From: Zoroaster sp. YZ-2022 | Lineage: Eukaryota > Echinodermata > Asteroidea > Forcipulatida > Zoroasteridae | Assembly (NCBI GenBank): GCA_029582265.1 | Contig: CM055837.1 | Coordinates: 13,162,777 to 13,226,776, forward strand | DNA length: 64,000 nt | Direction of reading: 5' to 3' | Shown here: one piece after another, positions 53,107 through 64,000 of the stretch | Layout: each line of letters begins with the position of its first letter | How positions within the stretch are numbered: position 1 is the first letter of the stretch | Position numbers and translations under genes: made by a program | The notes under the pieces: generated by a model | Databases searched by the model: none | What the model saw: the letters and a program-made list of their open reading frames with translations, nothing else | Told to the model about the DNA's origin: nothing

Positions 53107-53666
53107 ACACCCAGTAATTTTATATAAAACTTTCACGCTGAATACCTTTGTAAAATTCATATTTGTTGACATAACAATTTCCTTTTTTTCTCCTAAGATA
53201 AAAGCAGCCATCGGACTGAATTACTTGTTCCCGCTTTACACCAAGTCATCAAATTAACGAGAACACTTTCCTTCCTCGTGAGAATAATAATCAGGTTGGT
53301 TTAATGTCTAAATCATCAACTTTATATATAGGCCTACACCATTAGCTTAAAAGGTAATGTAAAGAAATGGCAGAAATTCCAGTCCTCAAACCTCGAGTCC
53401 GAGTTCTCAGTGTCAAGTCCGATTCCAAATCTGGAATCCACGAGGCACGAAGGTCGTGCCCGAGTCACGCGTCCTTAAAATTTATTCTGAAAGCAATAAT
53501 ACCACATATTGGATTCAGACCAACGATAAATATTTCCCGCTGCGATTCTTCCACCGTTACATACTTTTTTAATTAAGAAATTTGTCAAATTTGTATACAA
53601 GGGAACCTGTTCACATGAAGTAATCTTCATTGGGTTTAAAAATGGTTAATGTTGTGCAGGCCATTT

Positions 53667-53825
53667 TAAGGCTGTGCCGGGTACCCGGATACCCGACCGA
53701 AACTGTCATTACCCGGTTCCATTTTTTTTCCGGTTCCAATTACCTGTAAACGACTTTTGAAAATTTCGACTAAACATAAAAGCCACACAAATGGAAGTCT
53801 CCAATTTTTTTAAACAAAATGTGTG
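53667..53825. mobile_element. hAT MITE H1, copy 2, 3'-truncated
   Basis: Starts TAAGGCTGTGCCGGGTACCC and matches the first 150 bp of the other copies, then stops. The right half is missing; fold-back F1 copy 2 begins just after. Confidence 0.85.
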
Positions 53826-53846
53826 TGATGAATGGGGATGCTTACG

Positions 53847-54246
53847 GGCAATTTCCATGGTTACTCACGTTTTGAGGTTTTGGGCCCACTCTTAATGGCA
53901 TAATAAATATTTCACTCATCAGGTTTTTTTTCACAGTAGTTGCATTATACCCAGGCCTTTTTCAGCACAAAATAATAATTTGAGAAATTTGTTGAATGTA
54001 CGCTACATAAGAAAAAAGGTAACATTTTATGCATAGACCCTATTCGAAAAATATAACGTATGAATAACCATGAATAACGTGAATAATCTTATATAGCTTA
54101 AATATAACAAATTGCTGAAATTATTTTGTTGTACTGAGTAAGGTCTAGGTATAATATAACTACTTTGAAAAAAACTGATGAGTGAAAAATATAAGTAAGA
54201 AAATCATGGCATGAAGAGAGCCCAATACCTCAACAATGTAACGTTG
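53847..54246. mobile_element. Fold-back MITE F1, copy 2
   Basis: GGCAATTTCCATGGTTACTC at the left. The arms include ATTATACCCAGGCCTT, inverted as AAGGTCTAGGTATAAT. More diverged than copy 1, with the right end eroded. Confidence 0.8.
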
Positions 54247-56180
54247 TAAGTCGTTTTTTATACAGAGGCGGGAAATTATTACAGTAAGGTATTTCTTTCT
54301 CTGCGGTTCCGGTAACAACCATAGTTATAAACTACTGACAAAGGTAGGCCTATCTATATCAGCACGATTTCAATCAATCAAAATTTGAGAAATATCCAAC
54401 AGTAACGGACTTTAATTTCACGGTTGACGTCTCTCTTCCAATGTCGTTACGTGCATGTTTCAATTACTCTATGCTTTAGAAATGTGGAAAAAGCAAGGAC
54501 AATGAAATGATTGTTCATTATATCAAGGTTGTTGTTTTGTTTTTTTGCAGAGCTTGTAATAATCATGGTTGCGTTGGAGAAATTGATCTGTCCTGATCCT
54601 CGTATCATGATTCAAAATTACAGGGTTGATCAATTTTGCAGTCATTATTAGTGTTGGGTTGACCGTGGGCCTGTCCTTTTTCAAGATCTACACAAAAAAT
54701 TAAATAATCAAAAGTGTTGACCTAGAAAATTTCACTAAGCACTAAGATTCATCTTAAGATGAGCTGTTAGTCTTACCACAGTGATTTGTATTGTGACATC
54801 ACACTTTGCTAAGCAATTAAGATTGATACACAGTTAAGATCAATCTTAGCTCTTTGTGAAATCGGCCCCAGGTTTATTTGATTGCCGCTGTACAATCTAA
54901 AAATGAGCATGAAAAATAGCCTAGAAAAGTACACATTAAATTGAGTAAAGCGGTTTCTATGAGCTTAGGAGAAGATGCGGTACGTGTCTCATTATATTAT
55001 TACCGTCGATCATTCAATCTCATTTTGTTTTAATATGGTCAAATATCTTCTTATTTCTTTAAATTAGGCCATTATGTGTATGCACTTTTGGCAAAAATGG
55101 ATGTCACTGTACTTTGTGTGTACACACATTTTTATGAGTCAATAAATAATGCATACAATTACAATGAATAATGCACCGACTTGCCGTACGATTTCCAGCT
55201 AAATGTTACTGTGCATGTCTGTGTGTCATATTTGGCCAATTACTATTGGTGTATACAGGATGGGTCAGAGTTGTAGTATTCGTACTTGTACTCGATTACA
55301 TTTGTCTATACTCGTACTCTTACTCATGAACAAGTACTCCACTATAACTACAGAGTTGGATTACTTATACTTGTATTCGAGTGCATATTTCTGTACTCGG
55401 ACTCGTTGTACTTGTACTCATGAAAAAGTACTTAACTGTAACTATAGAGTTGGAGTATAACTGGTAAGACATTTCCAGTTCCTTGCCAAAGACGTTCGTT
55501 TTTTTTAAGAAGCTGGAATGAAACATGAATAAGCATCATTGGTGAATGACAAAAAATAACATTGTGTTTTGAAAAACCGAATAAATTCCTGAAATCCACA
55601 CGTACATTTTTATTAACCCTGAGGAATTTGGAATTCGTAATAGAAATTTGATTCAATGGGGCCAAGGACGAAGCCGTGTGAAATTCAGCAGCAATTATAC
55701 CCTGGACTGTTACCTACACAGGATCGTCTATTCACTATACAAAAAGAAAATCATTAATTTAGAGGCCATTACTATCAATAACGGTGCTTTAAACGCGGAC
55801 AATACCGCTTTGCTGGAAATGAACGCCAGCTCAAATCGGTTTAGCAAGGGATTATCTCGTAACAATGGGATTTGAATGGGTTTTACTTTATACCCTCAAA
55901 ATGTCACGTTGAATCAGGCTGGATACAATCTCATAAAATCTCATTACGAACTTTCCGGTTGACGCGGCAATATCGCTCAAAATGTTGGTAAAATTATTGG
56001 TTTTTATATTGGTTTATTTGTGAACTCTAGTTTTTGAGTTTCGAGCTTGCGTCTGGGAAAGGCCAGACGATATGTTATGACTAATCTGATTTTGTTCAGA
56101 TTTAAGCAAAAAATTTGAACTTTTTAAGTAGGGCCTAAACATTATTTTAGATATGACGACGCGACAACGATGCGAGACGG
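54247..56180. other. Intergenic with GTACTC-rich stretch
   Basis: At 55,270-55,460 degenerate TACTCGTACTC motifs repeat, related to those at 33.9-34.06 kb. No gene recognised. The frames near 55,203 and 55,648 have no domain. Confidence 0.5.
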
Positions 56181-56189
56181 TGGTTGAGA

Positions 56190-57240
56190 ATAGAGATGAT
56201 TGTTGTGATGTGGTGACGAATATGATTGTGGTGGTGATGCAAAGAGTCATGTTGGGGATGATGACAGTTATGATGGTGATGATGAGTCTCGGTGGTGATG
56301 ATGAGCCATGATGGTGATTATGATAGCGGTGGTGATAACACCCGTGATGGTGATGATGGTGATGTTGATGATGATTATGATGATGCATGGTGATGGTGAT
56401 GATGGTGGTGATTATGATGATGGTGGTAGTAATGATGATGATGGTGGTGGTGGTGGTGGTGGTAATGATAGTGGTGGTGGTGGTGGTGGTAATGATAGTG
56501 GTGGTGGTGGTGGTGGTGATGATGTATGGCGGTGGTGGTGATGATGGTGGTGGTGATGAGTATAATAATGCATGGTGGTGGTGATGTTTATGACGATGGT
56601 GATGATGATGGTGGTGGTGATGATGATGGTGGTGGTGGTGGTGGTGGTGATGATGGTGATGGTTGTGATGATGTATGGCGATAGTGGTGATGGTGGTGGT
56701 GATGGCGATGATGCATGGTGGTGGTGGTGATGGTGATAGTGATGGTGGTAGTGATGGTGGTGGTGGTGGTGGTGGTGGTGGTGGTGGTGGTGGTGGTGGT
56801 GGTGGTGGTGGTGGTGGTGATGATTATGATGATGCATGGTGGTGATGTTTATGATGATGGTGGTGATGTTTATGATGATGATGATGGTGGTAATGATGAT
56901 GATGGTGGTAATGATGATGATGGTGGTAATGGTGGTGATGGTGATGCATGGCGGCGGTGGTGATGATGATGCATGGCGGCGGTGGTGGTGATGGTGATGA
57001 TGATGATGCATGGCGGTGATGGTGATTATGATGATGCATGGTGGTGGTGATGATGGTGATGGTGGTGATGATGATGGTGGTGGTGGTGATGATGATGGTG
57101 GTGGTGATGATGATGGTGGTGGTGGTGATGATGATGGTGGTGGTGGTGATGATGATGATTCATGAGGGTGATGATGGTGGTGATGATGATTCATGAGGGT
57201 GATGATGGTGGTGATGATAATGATAAGTCATTGTGGTGAT
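56190..57240. repeat. GTG/GAT trinucleotide microsatellite, about 1.05 kb
   Basis: Nearly pure mixture of GGT, GAT and GAT-GGT blocks, with an uninterrupted (GGT)n run near 56,755-56,818. The long His-rich frames on the minus strand are products of the repeat, not genes. Confidence 0.95.
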
Positions 57241-59157
57241 GATTGTGGCGATGTCGACAATCATGATGCTTGAGATGACTTCGTTCGAATTATCTATGTT
57301 CCTGTCAAAGTAAATCATCAGAAGATAAGATATAGAAGGGATGTGACACGCTTGGATAAAGAATCCGCACCTGCACGAAAACTGTGTGAAACAAGATGCC
57401 ACAACCACACCTTGTCCGTCCATCGATATGCAATCACACCAGCTACACGTAGCCCCAAGTGTAGCCCAAGTCAAGCTGGGCTCGTGTTCAGACTGTTTTG
57501 AAAGGGAGTCATCAATAACCAGCAAATTGATGAGGTTTTTAGGCTGAAAACCATGGAAAACCCGCCAGTGACGGTGAAGCATTACAATTATGGATTCATT
57601 GGAATTAGGGATTCTTGGGGGAAAAACCTTTTGATCAAAACAGATTGGGAAATCCTATCATATTAACAAGCTTTGCTTGAACATTAATACAAGTATTTGA
57701 CTTGTTATTGATTTATTGCAGGCTTTCTGATCTAGATTATGCTGTCATAAAATACCGCGAGTAACAATGAAACATTTTTTGACATTGCCGTAAACCATTC
57801 TTAATCCTTATGTTAGGACCACCACATTTTTGGAGGCAATAAAAGTTTGTAATATCAACATTCTATTCCACTGTTGACGTTTCGTATGAAACTCGTAAAT
57901 ATTCATTTGGCTGGGTAGACTGAAAAGACAAGACTCACGAGACACAGTGAAATACATTAATATTTAGCATTTGTTTACTTATGAATAGCGATATTGGAAC
58001 TGTCATCTTCCAAAGTCGCTCAATGTTTTTTCCATGACCGTGGGGTCGTGCCCGGTTCACCCCAGAATCAGCGGCCCAGTGTAATCCCCGTCTTTTGTGA
58101 ACTATTCTGATAAGTCGTACATGTGATTAGGGAAAAAATGGGGGGGGGGGGGGAGGGGAAAGTGGTATTTACTATTTATTTATATGTCTTTTGTTTGTTG
58201 TGTTTTTCTTGTTTTTGTTTGTTTGTTTTTTGGGGAAGGGTATGGGTCTGATCATCAAATTTACACCAAGTGACTTTCCTGTAATACTGCTAATAATGCT
58301 TTTTCAGAATTCAAATTAAAGAGATGTATGCATTGCCTTCAAAAGGGAATGTACAACAATGGTAACTTGGGCAACACCACTTATGCTTAAACATATTGTC
58401 TTTGAATCAAGATAGGCCTACTGCATTAAAAAGTTTCAGCTCAATTATTGAGGAGACTTAATAATTGAGAAGAAAAGTATGGAAATTAAATCATTCACAT
58501 GGAAAATCTGGAAGCCTTTTGAAAATGTGCATAAAATATGCTCGAAAAGAGGTTGGTGATGTTTGGCTCATTCCGGTAAAAGGGGTCACTCAGTATATGC
58601 TCAGTATCACTCCTTTGTGCTTCAATTTTGTATCCAAACACCGATTCTTTTTAATGATCTCCTTGATGGGGGGATAAACACCTATTCAGAGTGAACTTTG
58701 ACCAGGCTGTAGGCAGCCATGAAAGATAATGGATGGCGTTAATACCCCCACCCTGTGAAGTTTTATTGGTCGTTAACGTTTTCTGTAGCGGTGCAGGTGT
58801 ACGAAAACTGCTTTTTCCTAGTAATTATATTCACAAGAAGTGAACAGCATAATAAACATTGGAACTACATAAAGTAATGCATAACACTATAGGCGAATAT
58901 TGAAGCACACGGGATTGGTGTCAACTAAACTTTCCCGATTGGGAGATACTTTTATCCTGACTGAAACCATGTTCTCCCAATGAGGACACCAATAGATCAC
59001 AATCGGGAAACCCTTGGGTGACAACGCCACCTTCTGCATGCGTAGAGGAACCAATTAGTAGGTCAAACCACAGAGTCACACCATAGAGCTAATGGTCACA
59101 CAGAGCTGTGTATGTACGGTCGAGTGGTTTTGGTTTGACCTATCCCAGCCACATGTC
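57241..59157. other. Intergenic, poly-G run
   Basis: A G13-like run near 58,140. No gene recognised. Confidence 0.45.
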
Positions 59158-59280
59158 CTTGAATGCACTGCACAAAGTCAATGGGTTGGGAGTTACATAC
59201 AAATTTTGAGTGTATTTGAGTGCACTGCAAAGTCAATGGGTTAAGAGAGACATAAACATTTTGAGTGTCTTTGAGTGTTA
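59158..59280. repeat. Tandem duplication of about 60 bp
   Basis: TTGAATGCACTGCACAAAGT and TTGAGTGCACTGCAAAGTC start two units, both continuing CAATGGGTT and ATTTTGAGTGT. Confidence 0.75.
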
Positions 59281-59456
59281 AACCATGGAGGTATTAGTTC
59301 ACGTTTTAAAGTTAGGGCATACAGCATTGGTTATGTTGTCAAAACTGCTTCTCAGGTTCTACGAGTACGAGTATATAATGTACTTTCTTTGATTCAAGAT
59401 ATATGCCAATATACTCTCTTATGTAAAAGAGTGAAAACCACTCTTTCAAAGAGCTA

Positions 59457-59646
59457 CATCGTCACGATCAGAGCAGACCTTTAACTGGGCATGGAATCGG
59501 TGTTCGATTAAGATGAACACAGTGACTGAAAAGTACTGGCTCATTTATGTAGCAGCAACGGTAACATGACCTTAATCATGTGGAGTATTATTAATCTAAA
59601 ACTCCAATTCCATACCCTGTTGATCGTGACGATACTGTCCCTTTAA
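59457..59646. mobile_element. MITE M1, copy 3
   Basis: CATCGTCACGATCAGAGCAG at the left and TGATCGTGACGATACTGTCC at the right, about 190 bp, with CATGGAATCGGTGT and GGCTCATTTATGTAGCAGCA inside. Confidence 0.85.
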
Positions 59647-60040
59647 ATTAGATTATAATTTGGTAATTCGCCTTACGATAAATACGTAAGTGGTGCCACG
59701 GTAAATCTCACAATCACACTCTGTGGCTTACACGCTGCATACAGTAGCGAGAAGGCCCAATATTCTGTTACTTCCAAAGAAACGTTTCTTCGTGGAAGGA
59801 ATAAATAAATGGATGTAACTATTTCCATTAATTTACTTCAAATTCAATGACATTTGAAAGAGAGGTTGCCCCTGCAAACAGACAAACTTAGGCAGGTTAT
59901 TATAATGAGCATGTACAGGTACACAACCTCTTGTACTCAGGGAAATAACAATATGGTTAACTCATGAATAAGGTACGTGAAATGTGTTATGAAGTATTAT
60001 CATCGTTTCAACTGCACCTATGATATACTTTTAACACTTC

Positions 60041-60420
60041 TAAGGCTGTGCCGGGTATCCGGGTACCCGGATACCCGACCGAAAATGTCATTACCCGATT
60101 CCATTTTTCGGTTCCAATTACCCGTAAACGACTTTTTAAAATTCCAACTGAACATTTTAAGCCACACAAAATTATGGAAGTCCCTCATTGTTTGCTGACA
60201 AAAGAAGAAAACTTAGATGAAGGCTTTAGAAGAAACATTTGCCAACAGCCTTTTACAGACTTGCTGGCTTTTGTTTGAAACTTGTGTTCGTATTGGTTAT
60301 TTGACACATTCGGGAGTATCTATGTGTGTTTTTACAAAATTGTTTTCGGGTACCCGGGTATCCGAAGATTTCCAATCTTGGGTATCCGGTTCCCGAAATA
60401 ACCGAAAACGCACAGCCCAA
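60041..60420. mobile_element. hAT MITE H1, copy 3 (8-bp duplication AACACTTC)
   Basis: Complete 380-bp copy, ends TAAGGCTGTGCCGGG and CGCACAGCCCAA. AACACTTC at 60,033-60,040 and 60,421-60,428. Confidence 0.92.
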
Positions 60421-60428
60421 AACACTTC

Positions 60429-61587
60429 AGTCTGCAAAGAGGGCCTACCCATCCTGCCGTACGTTCTGAGCGCCCAATCTTTCCCTTTCTCAGTTCGGAC
60501 TATCTTTATTTAAAATTTAAATAATTATAAAACATATTTTATTTCTAAAGAAATCTGAAACATACCTAAATTCGAACCTATAGCCTGATGGTCCCACTAC
60601 TTAAAGTTGCAGGGGAAAATGCGACCAAAATGGGGACACAGCAACACTGAAATAATATAGGTAAATTCAGCAATTTTGTGGGATTGCTTTAATGCTCATC
60701 GAAAAAGGGCCTATCCCCTTTTCCTACACCCCACTCCTCTGAATGACTGGAAATTACATCCACATGAATCCCCTCCTAATTACCGGTAGCCTATAGGAAT
60801 AAGCGAACAAAACAATCACGTTATCGATGAATTGACAACCAAATAATCACGATATGCATGGGTGAATTTAATCAAGTAAACATCTTTTAATGTAAATAAA
60901 CAGGTTTCATTTAATGACTTGTGACTGGGTGCGCAAAATAAATAAAAAATCAAGGAACCGAACATAATCACTGAAAAGGGGTAATTTCAGCGATTGTGGG
61001 CTCAGAATTTCGTGCACGGTTCGCTGGTGTTCATTGTATAGAAAACACCGACAATGAATGCGGCGGTTGCCTGTCAACACATATTCATTTCATGCGCTGC
61101 ACATGCATTTAATTATCACGCTGTGAAGTTAACGGTTCATCGCCCCGTGGAACCAGATTATAATCTTTAATATTCTGCTGAGCTCACTGCAGATTGCACT
61201 TGTGGAAGTACGAAGTTTAAAGGCAGATTGCACACTCGAAAACCAACATGAACGATTGATTATCTAAAGCTAGAAGTTAACTTGGTACGAAGTGCAGTTG
61301 GGTGACGACATCAAACATCATAAGAGAATATTCTGTCAGAAAAACACTCGTTTTAGAGAAAAAAACAGAGAGAAAGCAATACATTCTCAGAAGTTGCTTT
61401 TATGGCGAGTTTTAAATAACAAGAACGCCCCCGTTATAGTGTCAGAAGTTGACAATGAATGATCTATATTCTTCAAAAAGAAACAAAACAAACGAACAGA
61501 AACAACCAAAACAAATTTATTCAACAGAACATTAAGCATACACATTTCTTGATCGTTTCAAAGGACAGGCACGACATTTTTAACTGG
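60429..61587. other. Intergenic, nothing recognised
   Basis: No gene or named repeat seen. Confidence 0.4.
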
Positions 61588-61792
61588 ATAATATCGTCAT
61601 GATCAGAGCAGACTTTCAACATTGCATGGAATCGGTGTCCTAGTTTAAGATGAACACAGTGACTGTTAATTACTGGCTCATTTATGTAGCAGCAACGGTA
61701 ATATGACTTTATCGGGTGGGTATAATTATTTTCAGTTAAAACTAGCACCCCGATCCCATGCCCTGTTGATCGAGATGATATTGTCCCTTAAA
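61588..61792. mobile_element. MITE M1, copy 4
   Basis: TATCGTCATGATCAGAGCAG at the left and CCCTGTTGATCGAGATGATA at the right; body as in copy 3. Confidence 0.8.
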
Positions 61793-62144
61793 GACTGACA
61801 AAACTGCTTCTAGGAGTATGCTTACTTTCTTTGAATCTAGGTACAACTGTGAAAGTTTCAGCTTATAATAATTTACCTTCTGTCGTTAATGAGAAAATGC
61901 AGTCAGATCGTTCGTATTAATTCTAACGTAAATTACCAATTCTCTTATTTTTAAGTTTGAATATGGGCCTACATAGGTACAGCTTACTTTACCGACGATG
62001 TTATGGGGGCTAGTGGAAATATGCATAAATCATTTCCACATTGCAGAGTAAAGTGGTAATTTCCATAGCAGGTAATATTTTGGATGGCCCCATTTGTCAA
62101 TAAAGTTATGTTCTCCTTCCACCATGTTGAATATCTAGGAATGA

Positions 62145-62880
62145 TGTAAACTGTCCGATCAGTGTCTGATCAGCTTGTTTCGCCAATATTGAGATGGTTC
62201 TACGGTACAACTGGCCCGATCAGCTTTTTTCGCAAATATTGAGATGGTTATTTAGGAATGATATAACTGGCCCGATCAGTGTCCGCTCGGCTTTTATCGC
62301 CAATATTTAGATGTTTATTTAGGAATGATACAGGCCTAACTGGCCCGATCAGTGTCCGCTTGGTTTTTATCGCCAATATTTAGAAGGTTCTTTATAGAAA
62401 TGGAGTGCCATGGTCGAGCGGTTTAGTGCATCGGATTTGTGTTCTGATGGCTGAGTCGTCAGAATGTGGGTTCGAATCCCAGCCGCGACCATGGTGCTTG
62501 TGTCCTCCAGCAAGACACTTTACCATAATTGCTTCTCTCCACCCAGGGGTAAATGGGTACCTGTGAGGGCAGAGTTGGTTGTTGTGTTTGATTAGCCCCT
62601 ATATGCGCTGTAATGGCATCAATTGAGCTGTATACTCCCCAGGGAGCTGAGATGGTTTCAGGAATGATTTATGAGCCTGATGAGCAGGGGTAATAATATA
62701 ATGCGCCTTGAGCACCTGTTTGGTAGATACGTGCGCTATATAAGTCCACATTAGTGTTAGTGTTAGTGTTAGTGTTAGTGTTAGTGTTAGTGTTTTTATA
62801 TAACTGGCCCGATCGGTGTCTGGTCACCTTTTTCGCCAATACTGAGATGGTTCTTCGGCCCAATCTGTGTCCGAACAGTG
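62145..62880. repeat. Minisatellite of about 60-65 bp units, split by a SINE
   Basis: Units share AACTGGCCCGATCAGTGTCC, TTTTTCGCCAATATT and GAGATGGTT. About four lie at 62,145-62,400 and one more at 62,800-62,880, after the SINE. Confidence 0.8.
62402..62795 (+). repeat. tRNA-derived SINE, family S1, copy 3
   Basis: Complete copy: box A TGGTCGAGCGG, box B GGTTCGAATCCCAGC, central GAGGGCAGAGTTGGTTGTTG, end CTATATAAGTCCACATTAG. The tail is (TTAGTG)n at 62,752-62,790. TTTATA flanks it on both sides, a possible short target duplication. Confidence 0.9.
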
Positions 62881-64000
62881 TATTTAATGTCATCTGAGTG
62901 TTTCTTTAATTGAAGGAGGCTGTGTTTAGACAATTATTAGCAACTGTATTTGTTTAGTCATTCGGCTTATGTCCATGAAACATTAAATAAGTGCGCGCAT
63001 GTGGCATTATAAAACTAAATACTGGTCTACATGAACTGGCGACATGCATACCTTTGCTCTAATCCCCAAAATAACAGGTACCTTGCCATGGCTACTTTTA
63101 GCATCACGTCTTAACATATTTATCACAGCATGACATTTCCAGCTTAAGGTTGAATTTGCGAGCGCATGCATGAGCTCCATTAAAATTTATGAAGCAGGAT
63201 AATTTTCGTTAATGCGGAGGGGAGTCGCACACACAGGTGCGAATTAACGAAATATTCCTTATTACGTAGAATGTGATTTATATACAGTTAGAGTTATGAG
63301 TACCGTAAATCAAAAACAGGGGCTACCGGTAATCTATATCAGGACTTGCAGAAATAGGCCTATAGGCGAATCTTAGGAAAGCTTTTATTATGTGGAGCGG
63401 TCATATTGTTTTTCCTTTGAAATGATCATGACAGAGACTCTTGCCTATGTTCCTTTTTACTTATGTCTTTTAAAGTAATTATACTATTTATGTTTTCATA
63501 ATCACGGGGATCAATAAATATGCATGGAAACCAATTTGCTGTGTGGATATTTAAGCTCAAATTAGGAGAAAATTGGGAATAATAATTCCCAAAGTTAATC
63601 TTAAAGGGAAGAGTTTAAAGAATGACGTGGAAATATTGCAAAGGTGAAAAAAAATTAATGCAAGATGATCCCGTGATCAATCGCGAAAAGATCCAATTTC
63701 AGGATGAGATAATTGAAGTCATGAATGCCGAAAAACGAAATAGAACTAACTAAACGCAGTTGTAAATAACAGGAACGAAATGAATTAAAAAAGAAACCCT
63801 AATTTGATCAGATCAGTAAAAACGGCGTGAATTTGAATGTTCTTTAACGAAAATGAACAAAAAGTTTTGAAATTAGCCAGGAAAACCTACAAAACGACTC
63901 ACTACAGGCATAATAATTTCCCATGTTTGATACCATCACGCAACTTTACACAAAGTAGGCCTACGCCTTCAGGGAACATTTCCACTTAATAAAGTATACC
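62881..64000. other. Intergenic, nothing recognised
   Basis: No gene or named repeat seen. TAGGCCTA octamers at 63,355 and 63,956. Confidence 0.4.

Noticed and set aside
56412..57194. 260-codon His/Pro/Ser-rich open frame
   Set aside because: Pure by-product of the GTG/GAT microsatellite; no start context or conservation.
62752..62790. Telomere-like (TTAGTG)n
   Set aside because: It is the simple-repeat tail of a SINE, and the unit differs from TTAGGG.

Overview
The window looks like nuclear DNA of a marine invertebrate, probably a deuterostome such as an echinoderm. It is AT-rich, sparse in genes, and packed with SINEs, LINE and Penelope fragments, hAT and Tc1 elements, fold-back MITEs and microsatellites. 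There are split genes with GT-AG introns. The 8-mer TAGGCCTA occurs 13 times outside the large element and was not seen inside it. Taxonomy is inferred from style only.

The centrepiece is a 14.2 kb virus-like Polinton/Maverick element at 9,940-24,115. It has terminal inverted repeats (TIRs) of about 300-335 bp, AG...CT ends and a 5-bp direct repeat GGTTC on each side. It carries a protein-primed family B DNA polymerase (broken), a packaging ATPase with an intact Walker A motif but two in-frame stops, a frameshifted double-jelly-roll major capsid protein (MCP), and an intact penton-like minor capsid gene. It also carries two large structural or membrane proteins with frameshifts, an intact glycine-rich membrane/coiled-coil protein, and two pairs of tandem paralogues. 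A small Cys-rich protein and a stand-alone protein resembling the N-terminal region of its own polymerase sit near the right end. I found no integrase and no adenain-like protease. The polymerase stops before its motif C, so the copy looks dead or dependent on help in trans. A 1 kb insertion with a nested MITE has removed the MCP 3' end.

Left of the element (1-9,939) are a 5'-truncated Rex1-like LINE, a RING-like exon fragment, a Tc1-like element with 235-bp TIRs, a tRNA-like sequence and a 1.24 kb non-autonomous transposon with perfect 38-bp TIRs ending 10 bp from the Polinton. Right of it (24.1-33.5 kb) are a frameshifted last exon of a rhodopsin-family GPCR, a satellite array of about 145-bp monomers split by a fold-back element, and a convincing four-exon host gene (27,888-33,455). 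That gene encodes a 332-aa secreted or membrane-anchored PAN/apple-domain protein whose three introns are all phase 1.

From 33.5 to 64 kb the DNA is mainly repeats: three copies of a tRNA-derived SINE, a Penelope-like element with inverted ends and RT plus GIY-YIG remnants, a LINE split by a hAT MITE, a 3.35 kb hAT element with a perfect 8-bp target duplication, several MITE families and a 1.05 kb GTG/GAT microsatellite. A candidate promoter at 39.2-39.46 kb has four 11-12-bp-spaced CRE-like sites, two inverted CCAAT boxes and a TATA box.
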